Part shown: positions 10,901 through 18,276 of the stretch, one piece after another
Position numbering within the stretch: position 1 is the first letter of the stretch
How the letters are laid out: each line of letters opens with the position of its first letter
Source of the DNA: an uncultured Desulfuromonadales bacterium
GTDB lineage: Bacteria; Desulfobacterota; Desulfuromonadia; Geobacterales; CAIOGM01
Assembly (NCBI GenBank): GCA_903929485.1
Contig: CAIYUY010000363.1
Span: 1 to 46,776, forward strand
Reading direction: 5' to 3'
Length of the DNA: 46,776 bases
Program-made: the position numbers and the translations under genes
Notes under the pieces: model-generated
The model's input: the letters and a program-made list of their open reading frames with translations, nothing else
Told to the model about the DNA's origin: nothing
Database searches by the model: none

Positions 10901-13900
10901 CCGCTTGCCATCTCGACTTCAAGTCTGGCCGCCGGGAATGTCGCAGCGACTTACAGCCAGACTCTGGTGGCGGCCGGCGGAATTAAACCGTACAGTTGGA
11001 GTATATCCGCCGGGACGCTTCCTGCAGGAATGACCATCAGCAGCGCCGGACTCCTCAGCGGAAGCCCCACCGTCGCCGGAACGACGGACATCACCTTCCA
11101 GGTGGTCGACGCTTCGTCGCCCCCCCTCTCCACCACGAAACAGCTCAGCATCATCGTCAATGGGGCGGTGAGCATCCGAAACAACGTGGCGCTGGCCGCC
11201 AATGGCGGGGTGGCGACGGCCTCCTCCATCAAGAGCAGCAGCTATCCCGCGACGGGCGTCAACAACGGCGAGCACATCGGCCTTGATTACGGCGCAGGCG
11301 GCGTCTGGGTCGACGGCACCTCGAATAAATACCCCGACTGGGTGCAGGTGGCCTTCAATGGCCGGAAAAGTATCTCCGAAATCGACGTCTATACCGTTCA
11401 GGACAACATCACTCACCCGGAAGAGCCGACGGCGAGCATGACGTTCGGCGATTTCGGCAACACCAGGTTCAATGTTCAGTACCGCTCCGAGTCGGGGTGG
11501 GTTACGGTGAATGGCGGGAGTGTTAACGATAACAATCTTGTCTGGCGTAAGTTCAGCTTCCCGCCGGTGACGACGGATGCGATCCGGGTGGTGGTGCTTG
11601 AGGCCGCGGAAGAGTCGAGCCGGATCGTGGAGATCGAGGCATATACGACGGACATCGTCACGCCGAATCCGCTGACCATCACCACGGCTACCCTTGTCGC
11701 CGGAACCGTGGGGATGAATTACAGCCAGACCCTGGCCGCCGGCGGCGGGACGGCGCCGTATACGTGGGGAGTGGCGGCAGGAACACTCCCGGCAGGTCTG
11801 ACCCTGAACAGCGCCGGAGTCATTAGCGGCGCCCCCACGACCGCCGCTAACGCCATCATCGTTACCTTTCAGGCGACCGATTTCTCGGCCGTTACCGTCG
11901 CCAAGGCGCTGAGTCTGACGGTCAACAACGCGCCGCTGACCTTCACCACGGCGACCCTCGCCTCCGGGAGTGTCGGCGCAAGTTACAGCCAGACTCTGAT
12001 CGCCAACGGCGGGACGGCGCCCTATACGTGGGTCGTTACCGCCGGGACTCTCCCCGCCGGACTGACCCTCACCAACGCCGGAGTCATCAGCGGCGTCCCC
12101 ACGGGCGCGGTTAACGCCGCCGGCATCACGTTTCAAGTAACCGACGCCTCGTCGCCCGCCGTCACAATCACCAAGGCGCTGTCCCTGACGGTCACTACCG
12201 TGCCGATCACCATCACCACGGCGACCCTTGCAGCCGGGACCATCGGCGCCAGTTACAATCAAGCGCTGACCGCCACCGGAGGGACGACGCCCTACACGTG
12301 GACCGTGACCGCCGGCGCACTTCCCGCCGGACTGACCCTTGCCGGCGCCGGAGTCATCACCGGTATCCCCACCGCCGCCGCCAACGCCGTCGGCGTTACC
12401 TTCCAGGCGACCGATTCGTCCACGCCGGCCATCACCACGACAAGATCGCTTGCCTTCACCATCACGGGAGTGCTTGCCGTCCCCAACGGGGTGGGCCTGG
12501 CGCTGGCCGCCGCCCGAACTACCCTTGAGGCTGCGGGATTTGCAATCGGCAACATCACCGCACAGCAGAGCGCCACCGTCCCCACCGGTTCAATCATCAG
12601 CCAGACCCCGGCCGCCGGGATATCCGCCAACTCCGGTTCCACCGTGGATCTCGTTGTTTCCCTGGGGGTTCTCGGCAGCACGATTACGGTGCCCAAGGTC
12701 ATCGGCCAGACGGAGAGCGCCGCCACGGCGGCGCTGACAACGGCCGGGCTGAACGTGGGCGCCATTGCTGTGCAGGAAAGTACGGTCGCCGCCGGCGTCG
12801 TCATCGGCCAGAGCCAGTCGGCCGGGAGCACTGTCCCCTCGGGGACGATCGTCGCGCTGATCACTTCCTCCGGGCCGAGTAACGCCCCCATCGTCCCGCC
12901 GGTCATTACGCCTCTCCCCACTGTGGAGACCACCCCGCCGGCGGGAAGCGGACTGAGCAAGACGGCGGCCGCTCCCTACGTGGTGCTGGCCTGGAACGAC
13001 TTGGGGATGCACTGCCTCAACCCCAGCTACGACACGGCGGTCATCCTTCCTCCCTACAACACCGTCCAGGCTCAGGTCATCAAACGGGGGAACAAGCCCA
13101 CGCTTGTTACTACCGGGGTGACGTTGTCGTACCGGCTCATCAACAATACGACGTCGCAGAAAAATCTCTACACCCAGTTCTGGCAGTACGCCTCGTCGCT
13201 GTTCGGGGGGACTCCGACCCTGGATTTCGGCCTGAATCTGGATGACCCGACGATTTCCAACGGGCTGACCGGCAATATGCTGGCCAAGAGCGATCATTTT
13301 GTCGCCAGCGGCATTCCTGCAACGCCGGTGAATGACGGCGGAACCTGGACCCCTTACCAGATGATCGAGATTACCGTGAAGGACAGCGCCACCAACGCCA
13401 CTCTGGCTCAGACCCGCGCCACCGTCCCCACCTCTGACGAGATAAACTGCGGCAAGTGCCACGGCAACTCATCCAATCCGTCGGTGGTTCTTAATGACGT
13501 TCTTGCCAAACACGACGCCAGTCAGAACACGACACTCCTCTTCTCCAAGCCGGTGCTCTGTTCGTCTTGCCACGGGAGTCCGGCGCTGAAGATGCCGCTT
13601 CAGCCGGGCATCAAATACCTCTCCGAGGCTATCCACGGGTTCCACGGCAAACTCGCCACTCCGCCCAACTGTTATGACTGTCACCCCGGCGCCGTTACTC
13701 AGTGCACCCGGAGCACGAAGCATACGGCCCCCGACGGAAACTGCACGGCCTGCCATGGCGACATGTCGACGGTGGCATCAACTGTAGCCTCGGGCGCCCG
13801 CGTCCCCTGGGCCAGCGAGCCCAAGTGTGTCAACTGCCATATCACCGGCGCCACCGGCGCGGGGGTAGCCCAGGTGGATACGGGGACAACGCTCTACCGT

Positions 13901-14197
13901 AACACCAGCGGTCATGGCGGGCTCTACTGTTCCGCCTGTCACGGCAGTCCCCATGCCATGGTTCCTTCCAACCAGGTGACGGATAATTATCAATCCCTGC
14001 AATATCAGGGGAAAGCCATGCCCCTGGGGGACTGCCGAATCTGCCATAATACCTCGCGAGGCGGCGGTTCCGCATCCGGCTTCTCCAGCGAGCATGGCGG
14101 TTCATCTCATTCCGCATGCAACGTCTGCCACACCGGTTACCAGAACGCGGCCGCTACCGCCAACTGGCCACATCAGTTCCAGTGGAAATCGCGCTGA
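7940..14197 (+). CDS. Giant secreted octahaem c-type cytochrome with Ig-like, discoidin-like and PASTA-like domains
   Basis: A 2085-residue exported protein with AAAGGAG before the ATG and a signal peptide ending near TAAA (residue 27). Domains in order: nine Ig-like (He_PIG-type) repeats of about 88 residues (SY.Q.L...GG..PY.W...G.LPAGL.L...G.ISG.P), a discoidin/F5-8C-like domain (about 823-981), Ig repeat 10, a second discoidin-like domain (about 1081-1236), Ig repeats 11-13, and two PASTA-like domains (about 1512-1577 and 1582-1644). The C-terminal region begins with WNDLGMHCL near residue 1681 and carries eight CXXCH sites: CGKCH, CSSCH, CYDCH, CTACH, CVNCH, CSACH, CRICH, CNVCH (about 1837-2064). 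CXXCH covalently binds haem c. The likely role is extracellular or outer-surface electron transfer with adhesive or carbohydrate-binding arms (inference). A terminator follows at 14226. Confidence 0.9.
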   Translation: MKPTALLTRIMVFLVVLVLPALATAAALTITTDTLVAGMVNKAYSQTLTVSGGTPRYMWVISAGTLPAGLSLSSTGIISGTPTAAVIASSITIKVTDTSIPKGTVSKTLSLTTYPVGLVITTDTLPNGIVGSGYNQTLTQLGGTPRYTWSAPSGSLPTGLSLSSAGVISGTPSVAGTTNVTVKLIDTSIPKMTVYKSIALTIIPPPVSITIISDSLTAGAVGVAYNQSLTAISGASPYTWSVASGTLPAGLSLSSAGVISGTPTTAGVSSITLKATDAALIAVTKILSLTINPPPLTITTPTLANAMVGTSYSQTLAATGGKPNYSWVPITGRLPAGLVISGAGGISGIPTVAGTANMTFRVSDSSSPKGVATKALTLTVKPAPLTITTAALTTGTVGMSYGQNLTGTGGVSPYVWSAVGTLPAGLSLNSGTISGTPTTIGATTFTLQLTDSDVPPVVVTKSVSLTVNPPPLAITTASLTTGTVGAAYSQSLAATGGYSPYIWSVTGSLPAGLTLSGSVISGTPTAAGITSLTLNATDSAVPPTVVSKVLSLTINPPPLAITTVSLPAGTVGAGYSQTLAATGGVAPYSWSLVGSLPAGLSLNAGVISGVPSNPGTATITFRATDSAGTPVSATTTLSLTINPAPLNITTGSLASGTVGASYNQTLTATGGISPYGWSVTGTLPTGLALGSSGVISGTPSAAGTTNITITVTDSAGIPVAAATVFSLTINPAPLAITTASLAAGTVGASYSQSLASSGGINPCNWSMTGTLPAGLILSSAGVISGVPTAAGTTNITFQVADFSLPAGFTTKQLSIVINAAIITRTNVALQANGGVASASSTRNSDYPASGANDGDHIGLQYGNGGVWVDATENAYPDWLQVTFNGQKSISEIDLYTVQDDRENPVEPTETMTFEEFGNTKFSVQYRSGVNWITVDGGNVTDNNLVWRKFSFPAVTTDAVRVVINAAAGKRSRIVELEAYSLGGGATIPLAISTSSLAAGNVAATYSQTLVAAGGIKPYSWSISAGTLPAGMTISSAGLLSGSPTVAGTTDITFQVVDASSPPLSTTKQLSIIVNGAVSIRNNVALAANGGVATASSIKSSSYPATGVNNGEHIGLDYGAGGVWVDGTSNKYPDWVQVAFNGRKSISEIDVYTVQDNITHPEEPTASMTFGDFGNTRFNVQYRSESGWVTVNGGSVNDNNLVWRKFSFPPVTTDAIRVVVLEAAEESSRIVEIEAYTTDIVTPNPLTITTATLVAGTVGMNYSQTLAAGGGTAPYTWGVAAGTLPAGLTLNSAGVISGAPTTAANAIIVTFQATDFSAVTVAKALSLTVNNAPLTFTTATLASGSVGASYSQTLIANGGTAPYTWVVTAGTLPAGLTLTNAGVISGVPTGAVNAAGITFQVTDASSPAVTITKALSLTVTTVPITITTATLAAGTIGASYNQALTATGGTTPYTWTVTAGALPAGLTLAGAGVITGIPTAAANAVGVTFQATDSSTPAITTTRSLAFTITGVLAVPNGVGLALAAARTTLEAAGFAIGNITAQQSATVPTGSIISQTPAAGISANSGSTVDLVVSLGVLGSTITVPKVIGQTESAATAALTTAGLNVGAIAVQESTVAAGVVIGQSQSAGSTVPSGTIVALITSSGPSNAPIVPPVITPLPTVETTPPAGSGLSKTAAAPYVVLAWNDLGMHCLNPSYDTAVILPPYNTVQAQVIKRGNKPTLVTTGVTLSYRLINNTTSQKNLYTQFWQYASSLFGGTPTLDFGLNLDDPTISNGLTGNMLAKSDHFVASGIPATPVNDGGTWTPYQMIEITVKDSATNATLAQTRATVPTSDEINCGKCHGNSSNPSVVLNDVLAKHDASQNTTLLFSKPVLCSSCHGSPALKMPLQPGIKYLSEAIHGFHGKLATPPNCYDCHPGAVTQCTRSTKHTAPDGNCTACHGDMSTVASTVASGARVPWASEPKCVNCHITGATGAGVAQVDTGTTLYRNTSGHGGLYCSACHGSPHAMVPSNQVTDNYQSLQYQGKAMPLGDCRICHNTSRGGGSASGFSSEHGGSSHSACNVCHTGYQNAAATANWPHQFQWKSR
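8021..12471 (+). repeat. Thirteen Ig-like repeats interrupted by two discoidin-like domains
   Basis: Units of about 264 bp encode Ig-like domains sharing the core ISGTP and LPAGL. Repeats 1-9 are contiguous, and repeats 11-13 form a second block. Repeat 10 is flanked by the two discoidin-like domains (about 10408-10880 and 11180-11645). Those two domains are themselves highly similar (NVAL.ANGGVA.ASS, GVWVD, KSISEID.YTVQD, NDNNLVWRKFSFP), so an Ig-discoidin unit was probably duplicated as a block. Confidence 0.88.
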
Positions 14198-14225
14198 TCG
14201 GTTCACCGTTTTCGAGGTACTGCGC

Positions 14226-14261
14226 AAAAGCCCTCTCCCCTTCACCGGGGAGGGGGCTTTT
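14226..14261 (+). terminator. Rho-independent terminator after the cytochrome gene
   Basis: A 15-bp stem, AAAAGCCCTCTCCCC (14226-14240) against GGGGAGGGGGCTTTT (14247-14261), with one G-T wobble and a six-base loop. It lies 28 bp past the cytochrome stop and upstream of ileS. The A and T tracts at the two ends could let it act in both directions. Confidence 0.85.
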
Positions 14262-14403
14262 CCAGCATCCGCGGCGGAGAGTCCGCCTGGGATTGCTTTT
14301 CCTTTCTCGTTGACTTTTCAAGAGGTTCCCTGTAAAAAAAAGGGTTTGAGCAGCATGAAAAATCATTTTCGGGGAGCCCCATCCCCCTGCGGAGCCGCCA
14401 GCC

Positions 14404-17178
14404 ATGGATTACAAGGATACCCTTAATCTCCCGAACACAGATTTCCCCATGAAGGCCAACCTGTATCAACGGGAACCGGAGATCATCGCCCGGTGGCGGA
14501 AGGATGACCTCTATGGCCAAACCATGCAGGCAGGCGAAGGTAAACCCAAATACATTCTCCATGACGGCCCCCCCTACGCCAACGGCCATATCCATATCGG
14601 CCACGCCCTCAACAAGATCCTCAAGGATGTGGTTCTCAAGTCCAAGCGGATGAGCGGCTTTCAAGCTCCCTATGTCCCCGGCTGGGATTGCCATGGCCTC
14701 CCCATAGAACTCCAGGTGGAAAAGAACCTTGGCTCAAAGAAACATGAGATCACCAAGCTGGAGATGCGCGGGCTCTGCCGGGAATACGCCGCCAAATTCG
14801 TCGCCATCCAGGGAGCTGAGTTCCAGCGGTTGGGAATCCTGGGGGAGTGGGATAAACCGTACCTGACCATGAACTACGAATACGAAGGGATCACCGCCGC
14901 CGAACTGGCTCGATTCGCCGGCAACGGCGGTCTCTACCGGGGGAAAAAGCCGGTTCACTGGTGCTCTTCCTGCGTCACCGCCCTGGCGGAGGCCGAGGTA
15001 GAGCATGCGGATCACACCTCACCCTCCATCTTCGTAAAGTTCCTCCTGAAGGACGACATCTCCGCCGCGGTTCCAGCCTTGGCGGGGAGAAAAGTTTCGG
15101 TGGTGGTCTGGACCACCACCCCCTGGACCATCCCGGCCAACCTGGCCATCTCCCTCCACCCGGAATTCGACTACGTGGCGCTGGACACGGGGAGTGAACT
15201 CCTCATTGTCGCCGACGGGCTGAAAACCTCATTCCTGGCGGCGGTGGGACTGGAAGCCGTGACCGTCGCCACCTTCAAGGGGGGGGTCCTGGAGGGGAAG
15301 CAGAGCCGCCATCCCTTCTACGACCGGGACTCCATCATCCTTCTGGGGGAGCATGTGACCCTGGAGGCAGGAACCGGCTGCGTCCACACCGCGCCGGGAC
15401 ACGGCCAGGACGATTACCAGATGGCGTTGAAGTTCGGCCTGGATATATACAACCCGGTGGATAACCGGGGACGCTACATCTCCGACCTCCCGTTCTTCGG
15501 TGGCCAGTTCGTCTTTGACGCTAACAAGGAGGTCATTGCCAAACTGATAGAGGTGGAGGCCCTCGTGGGTCAGGGGAGCGTCAACCACTCCTACCCCCAC
15601 TGCTGGCGCTGCAAGAAACCGATCATCTTCCGGGCCACGGAGCAGTGGTTCATCAGCATGGAGAGTAACGACCTGCGGAAGAAGGCGCTGGCAGCCATCG
15701 ACCAGGTCCAGTGGATCCCCAAGTGGGGAAAAGAGCGGATCCATGGGATGATCGAAAACCGCCCCGACTGGTGTGTCTCCCGGCAACGGTCATGGGGAGT
15801 CCCCATCACCGTCTTCTCCTGCACCGCCTGCGGCGAATTCCTGGCCGACGAGACGATCATGCAGCTTGTGGCCGACCTCTTCAAGGTTCATGGTTCCGAT
15901 ATCTGGTACGACTGGGATGCGGAAAAATTCCTCCCCCAGGGGACGATCTGTCCCTCTTGCGGCAAGCGGGAGTTTGCCAAGGAGATGGATATCCTGGACG
16001 TCTGGTTCGACTCAGGGGTTTCCCACGCGGCGGTACTGGAACCGAATCCGGCGCTGAGCTCCCCCGCCGACCTTTATCTGGAAGGGAGCGATCAGCACCG
16101 GGGGTGGTTTCATTCGTCACTTCTGGAGAGCGTGGGAAGCAGGGGGGTGGCCCCCTACCGAAGTGTCCTGACCCACGGCTTTGTCCTGGACGGTCAGGGA
16201 CGCAAGATGAGCAAGTCCCTGGGGAATGTGGTGGCCCCGGAGGATGTTATCAAGAAATTCGGCGGTGATGTCCTCCGTCTCTGGGTGGCGGCCCAGGATT
16301 ATCGGGACGACAACCGGATCTCCCAGGAGATCCTGACCCGGGTTGCCGAGGCGTACCGCCGGATCAGGAACACCTGCCGCTACATCCTGGGGAACATCAG
16401 CGACTTCGACCCGACCACGGACTCCGTCCCTCTGGAACAGATGTCGGAGATCGATAAGTTGGCGCTCCATCTCCTGGAGGGGCTCAAGGAGCGGGTGCTC
16501 CTGGCCTACGAAGAGATGGAGTTTCATGCTATCTATCAGGCGGTAAACGCCTTCTGCTCGGTGGAGCTCAGCGCCATTTATCTGGACATACTTAAAGATC
16601 GCCTCTACACCAGCAAGAAGGAGTCTCCGGAACGTCGCGGCGCCCAGACCGCCTTTTACCGGATTCTTGATGCCATGGTTCGATTGGTGGCGCCGATCCT
16701 TTCCTTTACCGCCGATGAAGTCTGGTGGAGCATGCCGGGAAAACGGGAGGAAAGCGTCCATCTTGCCGGATTTCCGGTCATGACCCCGGAGGTAAAGAAC
16801 GACGAGTTGGCAGCCAAGTGGGTGCGCCTCTTCGCGGTCCGGAGCGAGGTTCTCAAGGCGCTGGAACTGGCCCGTGGCCTGAAGATCATCGGTCATCCCC
16901 TGAACGCCTGCGTCATCATCACCGCGCCGACCGAGGAGCTGGCCTTCCTCCGGGCAAACGCCGGGGAGCTTAAGACTATCTTCATCGTTTCCAAGGTGGA
17001 GCTTCCGGATGAACTTCACGGCGACTGCCATGAGCCCGTCGACCTGCCGGGGTTCCGGATCGCCGTGGCTCCCGCCCCCGGCGACAAGTGTGAGCGCTGC
17101 TGGTGTTATGATGAGGAAATCGGCGCCGACGCGGATCACCCCACTATCTGCCCCCGCTGCGTTGCGGCGGTAAAATAA
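14404..17178 (+). CDS. ileS: Isoleucyl-tRNA synthetase
   Basis: This 924-residue class I aminoacyl-tRNA synthetase charges tRNA-Ile with isoleucine in the cytoplasm and matches the usual length (E. coli 938). The HIGH signature is present as HIHIGHALNKILKD near residue 60, the KMSKS loop as KMSKSLGN near residue 602, and the editing (CP1) region lies between them (VWTTTPWTIPANLA). The C-terminal zinc finger is CERCW...CPRC. The start MDYKDTLNLPNTDFPMKANL is characteristic of the bacterial enzyme, and a GGAG at 14391-14394 sits nine bases upstream. Its stop overlaps the lspA start by one base, the ileS-lspA pairing seen in many proteobacteria. No T-box leader was recognised upstream. Confidence 0.98.
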   Translation: MDYKDTLNLPNTDFPMKANLYQREPEIIARWRKDDLYGQTMQAGEGKPKYILHDGPPYANGHIHIGHALNKILKDVVLKSKRMSGFQAPYVPGWDCHGLPIELQVEKNLGSKKHEITKLEMRGLCREYAAKFVAIQGAEFQRLGILGEWDKPYLTMNYEYEGITAAELARFAGNGGLYRGKKPVHWCSSCVTALAEAEVEHADHTSPSIFVKFLLKDDISAAVPALAGRKVSVVVWTTTPWTIPANLAISLHPEFDYVALDTGSELLIVADGLKTSFLAAVGLEAVTVATFKGGVLEGKQSRHPFYDRDSIILLGEHVTLEAGTGCVHTAPGHGQDDYQMALKFGLDIYNPVDNRGRYISDLPFFGGQFVFDANKEVIAKLIEVEALVGQGSVNHSYPHCWRCKKPIIFRATEQWFISMESNDLRKKALAAIDQVQWIPKWGKERIHGMIENRPDWCVSRQRSWGVPITVFSCTACGEFLADETIMQLVADLFKVHGSDIWYDWDAEKFLPQGTICPSCGKREFAKEMDILDVWFDSGVSHAAVLEPNPALSSPADLYLEGSDQHRGWFHSSLLESVGSRGVAPYRSVLTHGFVLDGQGRKMSKSLGNVVAPEDVIKKFGGDVLRLWVAAQDYRDDNRISQEILTRVAEAYRRIRNTCRYILGNISDFDPTTDSVPLEQMSEIDKLALHLLEGLKERVLLAYEEMEFHAIYQAVNAFCSVELSAIYLDILKDRLYTSKKESPERRGAQTAFYRILDAMVRLVAPILSFTADEVWWSMPGKREESVHLAGFPVMTPEVKNDELAAKWVRLFAVRSEVLKALELARGLKIIGHPLNACVIITAPTEELAFLRANAGELKTIFIVSKVELPDELHGDCHEPVDLPGFRIAVAPAPGDKCERCWCYDEEIGADADHPTICPRCVAAVK

Positions 17179-17672
17179 TGTCCTTTAAATACCGGATACT
17201 TGCCATTGTCACCTTCGTCACGGTCATCCTGGACCAGGCGACGAAACTCTACATCGCCCGGACCCTGCCGCTCCATGCGATGATCAGTATCATCGAGAAT
17301 TTCTTTACCATTACCTACCTCCGGAACAGGGGGGCTGCCTTCGGCATGCTGGCAACCTCTCCGTGGCGGCTCCCCTTCTTCATCCTTGTCTCCACGGTTG
17401 CCGTGGTGGTGATCTTCATGATCATCAGGAAGCTCCGAGACGATCAGAAATTGTCGGCACTCTCCCTCTCCCTTATTCTTGCCGGAGCAGTGGGGAACCT
17501 CATCGATCGGATCAGCTACGGCGAGGTCATCGACTTCATCTTTGTGCACTGGTACGATCACTACTGGCCCGCCTTTAACGTCGCCGATTCGGCCATCTGT
17601 GTGGGAGTATTCCTTCTGGCCCTGGAGATGTTCCGGGAGGAGCAGCGACTGAAACGGCTCCGGCAACCGTAG
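17178..17672 (+). CDS. lspA: Lipoprotein signal peptidase (signal peptidase II)
   Basis: A 164-residue inner-membrane aspartyl protease, the same length as E. coli LspA, with four hydrophobic segments. It removes signal peptides from prolipoproteins after lipidation of the conserved cysteine. The two catalytic aspartates are in the family motifs GNLIDRI and FNVADSAI, and the YLRNRGAAFG motif is also intact. The ATG overlaps the ileS stop codon by one base (TAATG), so translation is probably coupled. A strong terminator begins two bases past the stop. Confidence 0.97.
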   Translation: MSFKYRILAIVTFVTVILDQATKLYIARTLPLHAMISIIENFFTITYLRNRGAAFGMLATSPWRLPFFILVSTVAVVVIFMIIRKLRDDQKLSALSLSLILAGAVGNLIDRISYGEVIDFIFVHWYDHYWPAFNVADSAICVGVFLLALEMFREEQRLKRLRQP

Positions 17673-17673
17673 T

Positions 17674-17710
17674 AATAAAAAAAGCCCTCCATGAGAGGGC
17701 TTTTTTTATT
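17674..17710. terminator. Bidirectional terminator between lspA and the small convergent gene
   Basis: A perfect 16-bp inverted repeat: AATAAAAAAAGCCCTC (17674-17689) and GAGGGCTTTTTTTATT (17695-17710), with a five-base loop. The A and T tracts make it functional on both strands, fitting the convergent gene order. Confidence 0.92.
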
Positions 17711-17753
17711 GCTGCGAACTGCCGGTACCATAAGATTTTTCGTCTCTATGTCT

Positions 17754-18020
17754 CTACGCCTCTACTGCCGCTGCCGCGACCTTTACTTTTTTCGGCTTGC
17801 GGGCGACCGCGCGAGGAGTGGCGGGGGCCGCTTCGGGAAGCGGCACAAATGAAGCCGGGTCGGCTTGCTGAAGGTTGGCGTAATGAGAAGAAGATATTTT
17901 CCGGATGATGCCGTCACTGAACTGAATCGTCGCCCGAGTCCCCTCAACCACCATGACCTTGCCGGCCCCCCACTGCTCTGCCCCATTGTGGTTCACGAAG
18001 GTACCGTTTTTAATGTTCAT
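17754..18020 (-). CDS. Small hypothetical protein, DUF3553-like
   Basis: An 88-residue protein preceded on its strand by AGGAGG with eight-base spacing. Residues 6-50 (GTFVNHNGAEQWGAGKVMVV through the ISSSHYANL segment) look like a small SH3-like beta-barrel of the kind annotated DUF3553, where a short protein begins with G..V.H....WG.G.V. The remainder is a low-complexity Pro/Ala tail ending in a lysine-rich patch (RKPKKVKV) that might bind nucleic acid. The family link is from pattern memory. The gene stands alone, divergent from the sensor kinase and convergent with lspA. Confidence 0.7.
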   Translation of the reverse strand: MNIKNGTFVNHNGAEQWGAGKVMVVEGTRATIQFSDGIIRKISSSHYANLQQADPASFVPLPEAAPATPRAVARKPKKVKVAAAAVEA

Positions 18021-18276
18021 TGTGCCTGCCTCCTGAAAAGGTTCGGGGTTCGTTACAAAACAACTAACTTACCTTACGCCGTTACCGGGGGAATAGATAG
18101 ATAAATCGGAGCAGTAGCCGGAGATCCGGAGGTAACGGGCATCGATCAGGGGAGCGGATCAGTTCCGCCTTGCCGTCTTTGGTCAACTCTGGTATGAAGA
18201 AGAAGCCGCTCTCGCTTTTTGGCTTGCAGACCGATTCGTAGTCGCCGGCACTCTGCCGTTGCCCCGGAACAATTTA

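Noticed and set aside
18193-18240. Short ATG-started frame just upstream of the sensor kinase
   Set aside because: Only 15 codons with an in-frame stop and no ribosome site. There is no support for a leader peptide.
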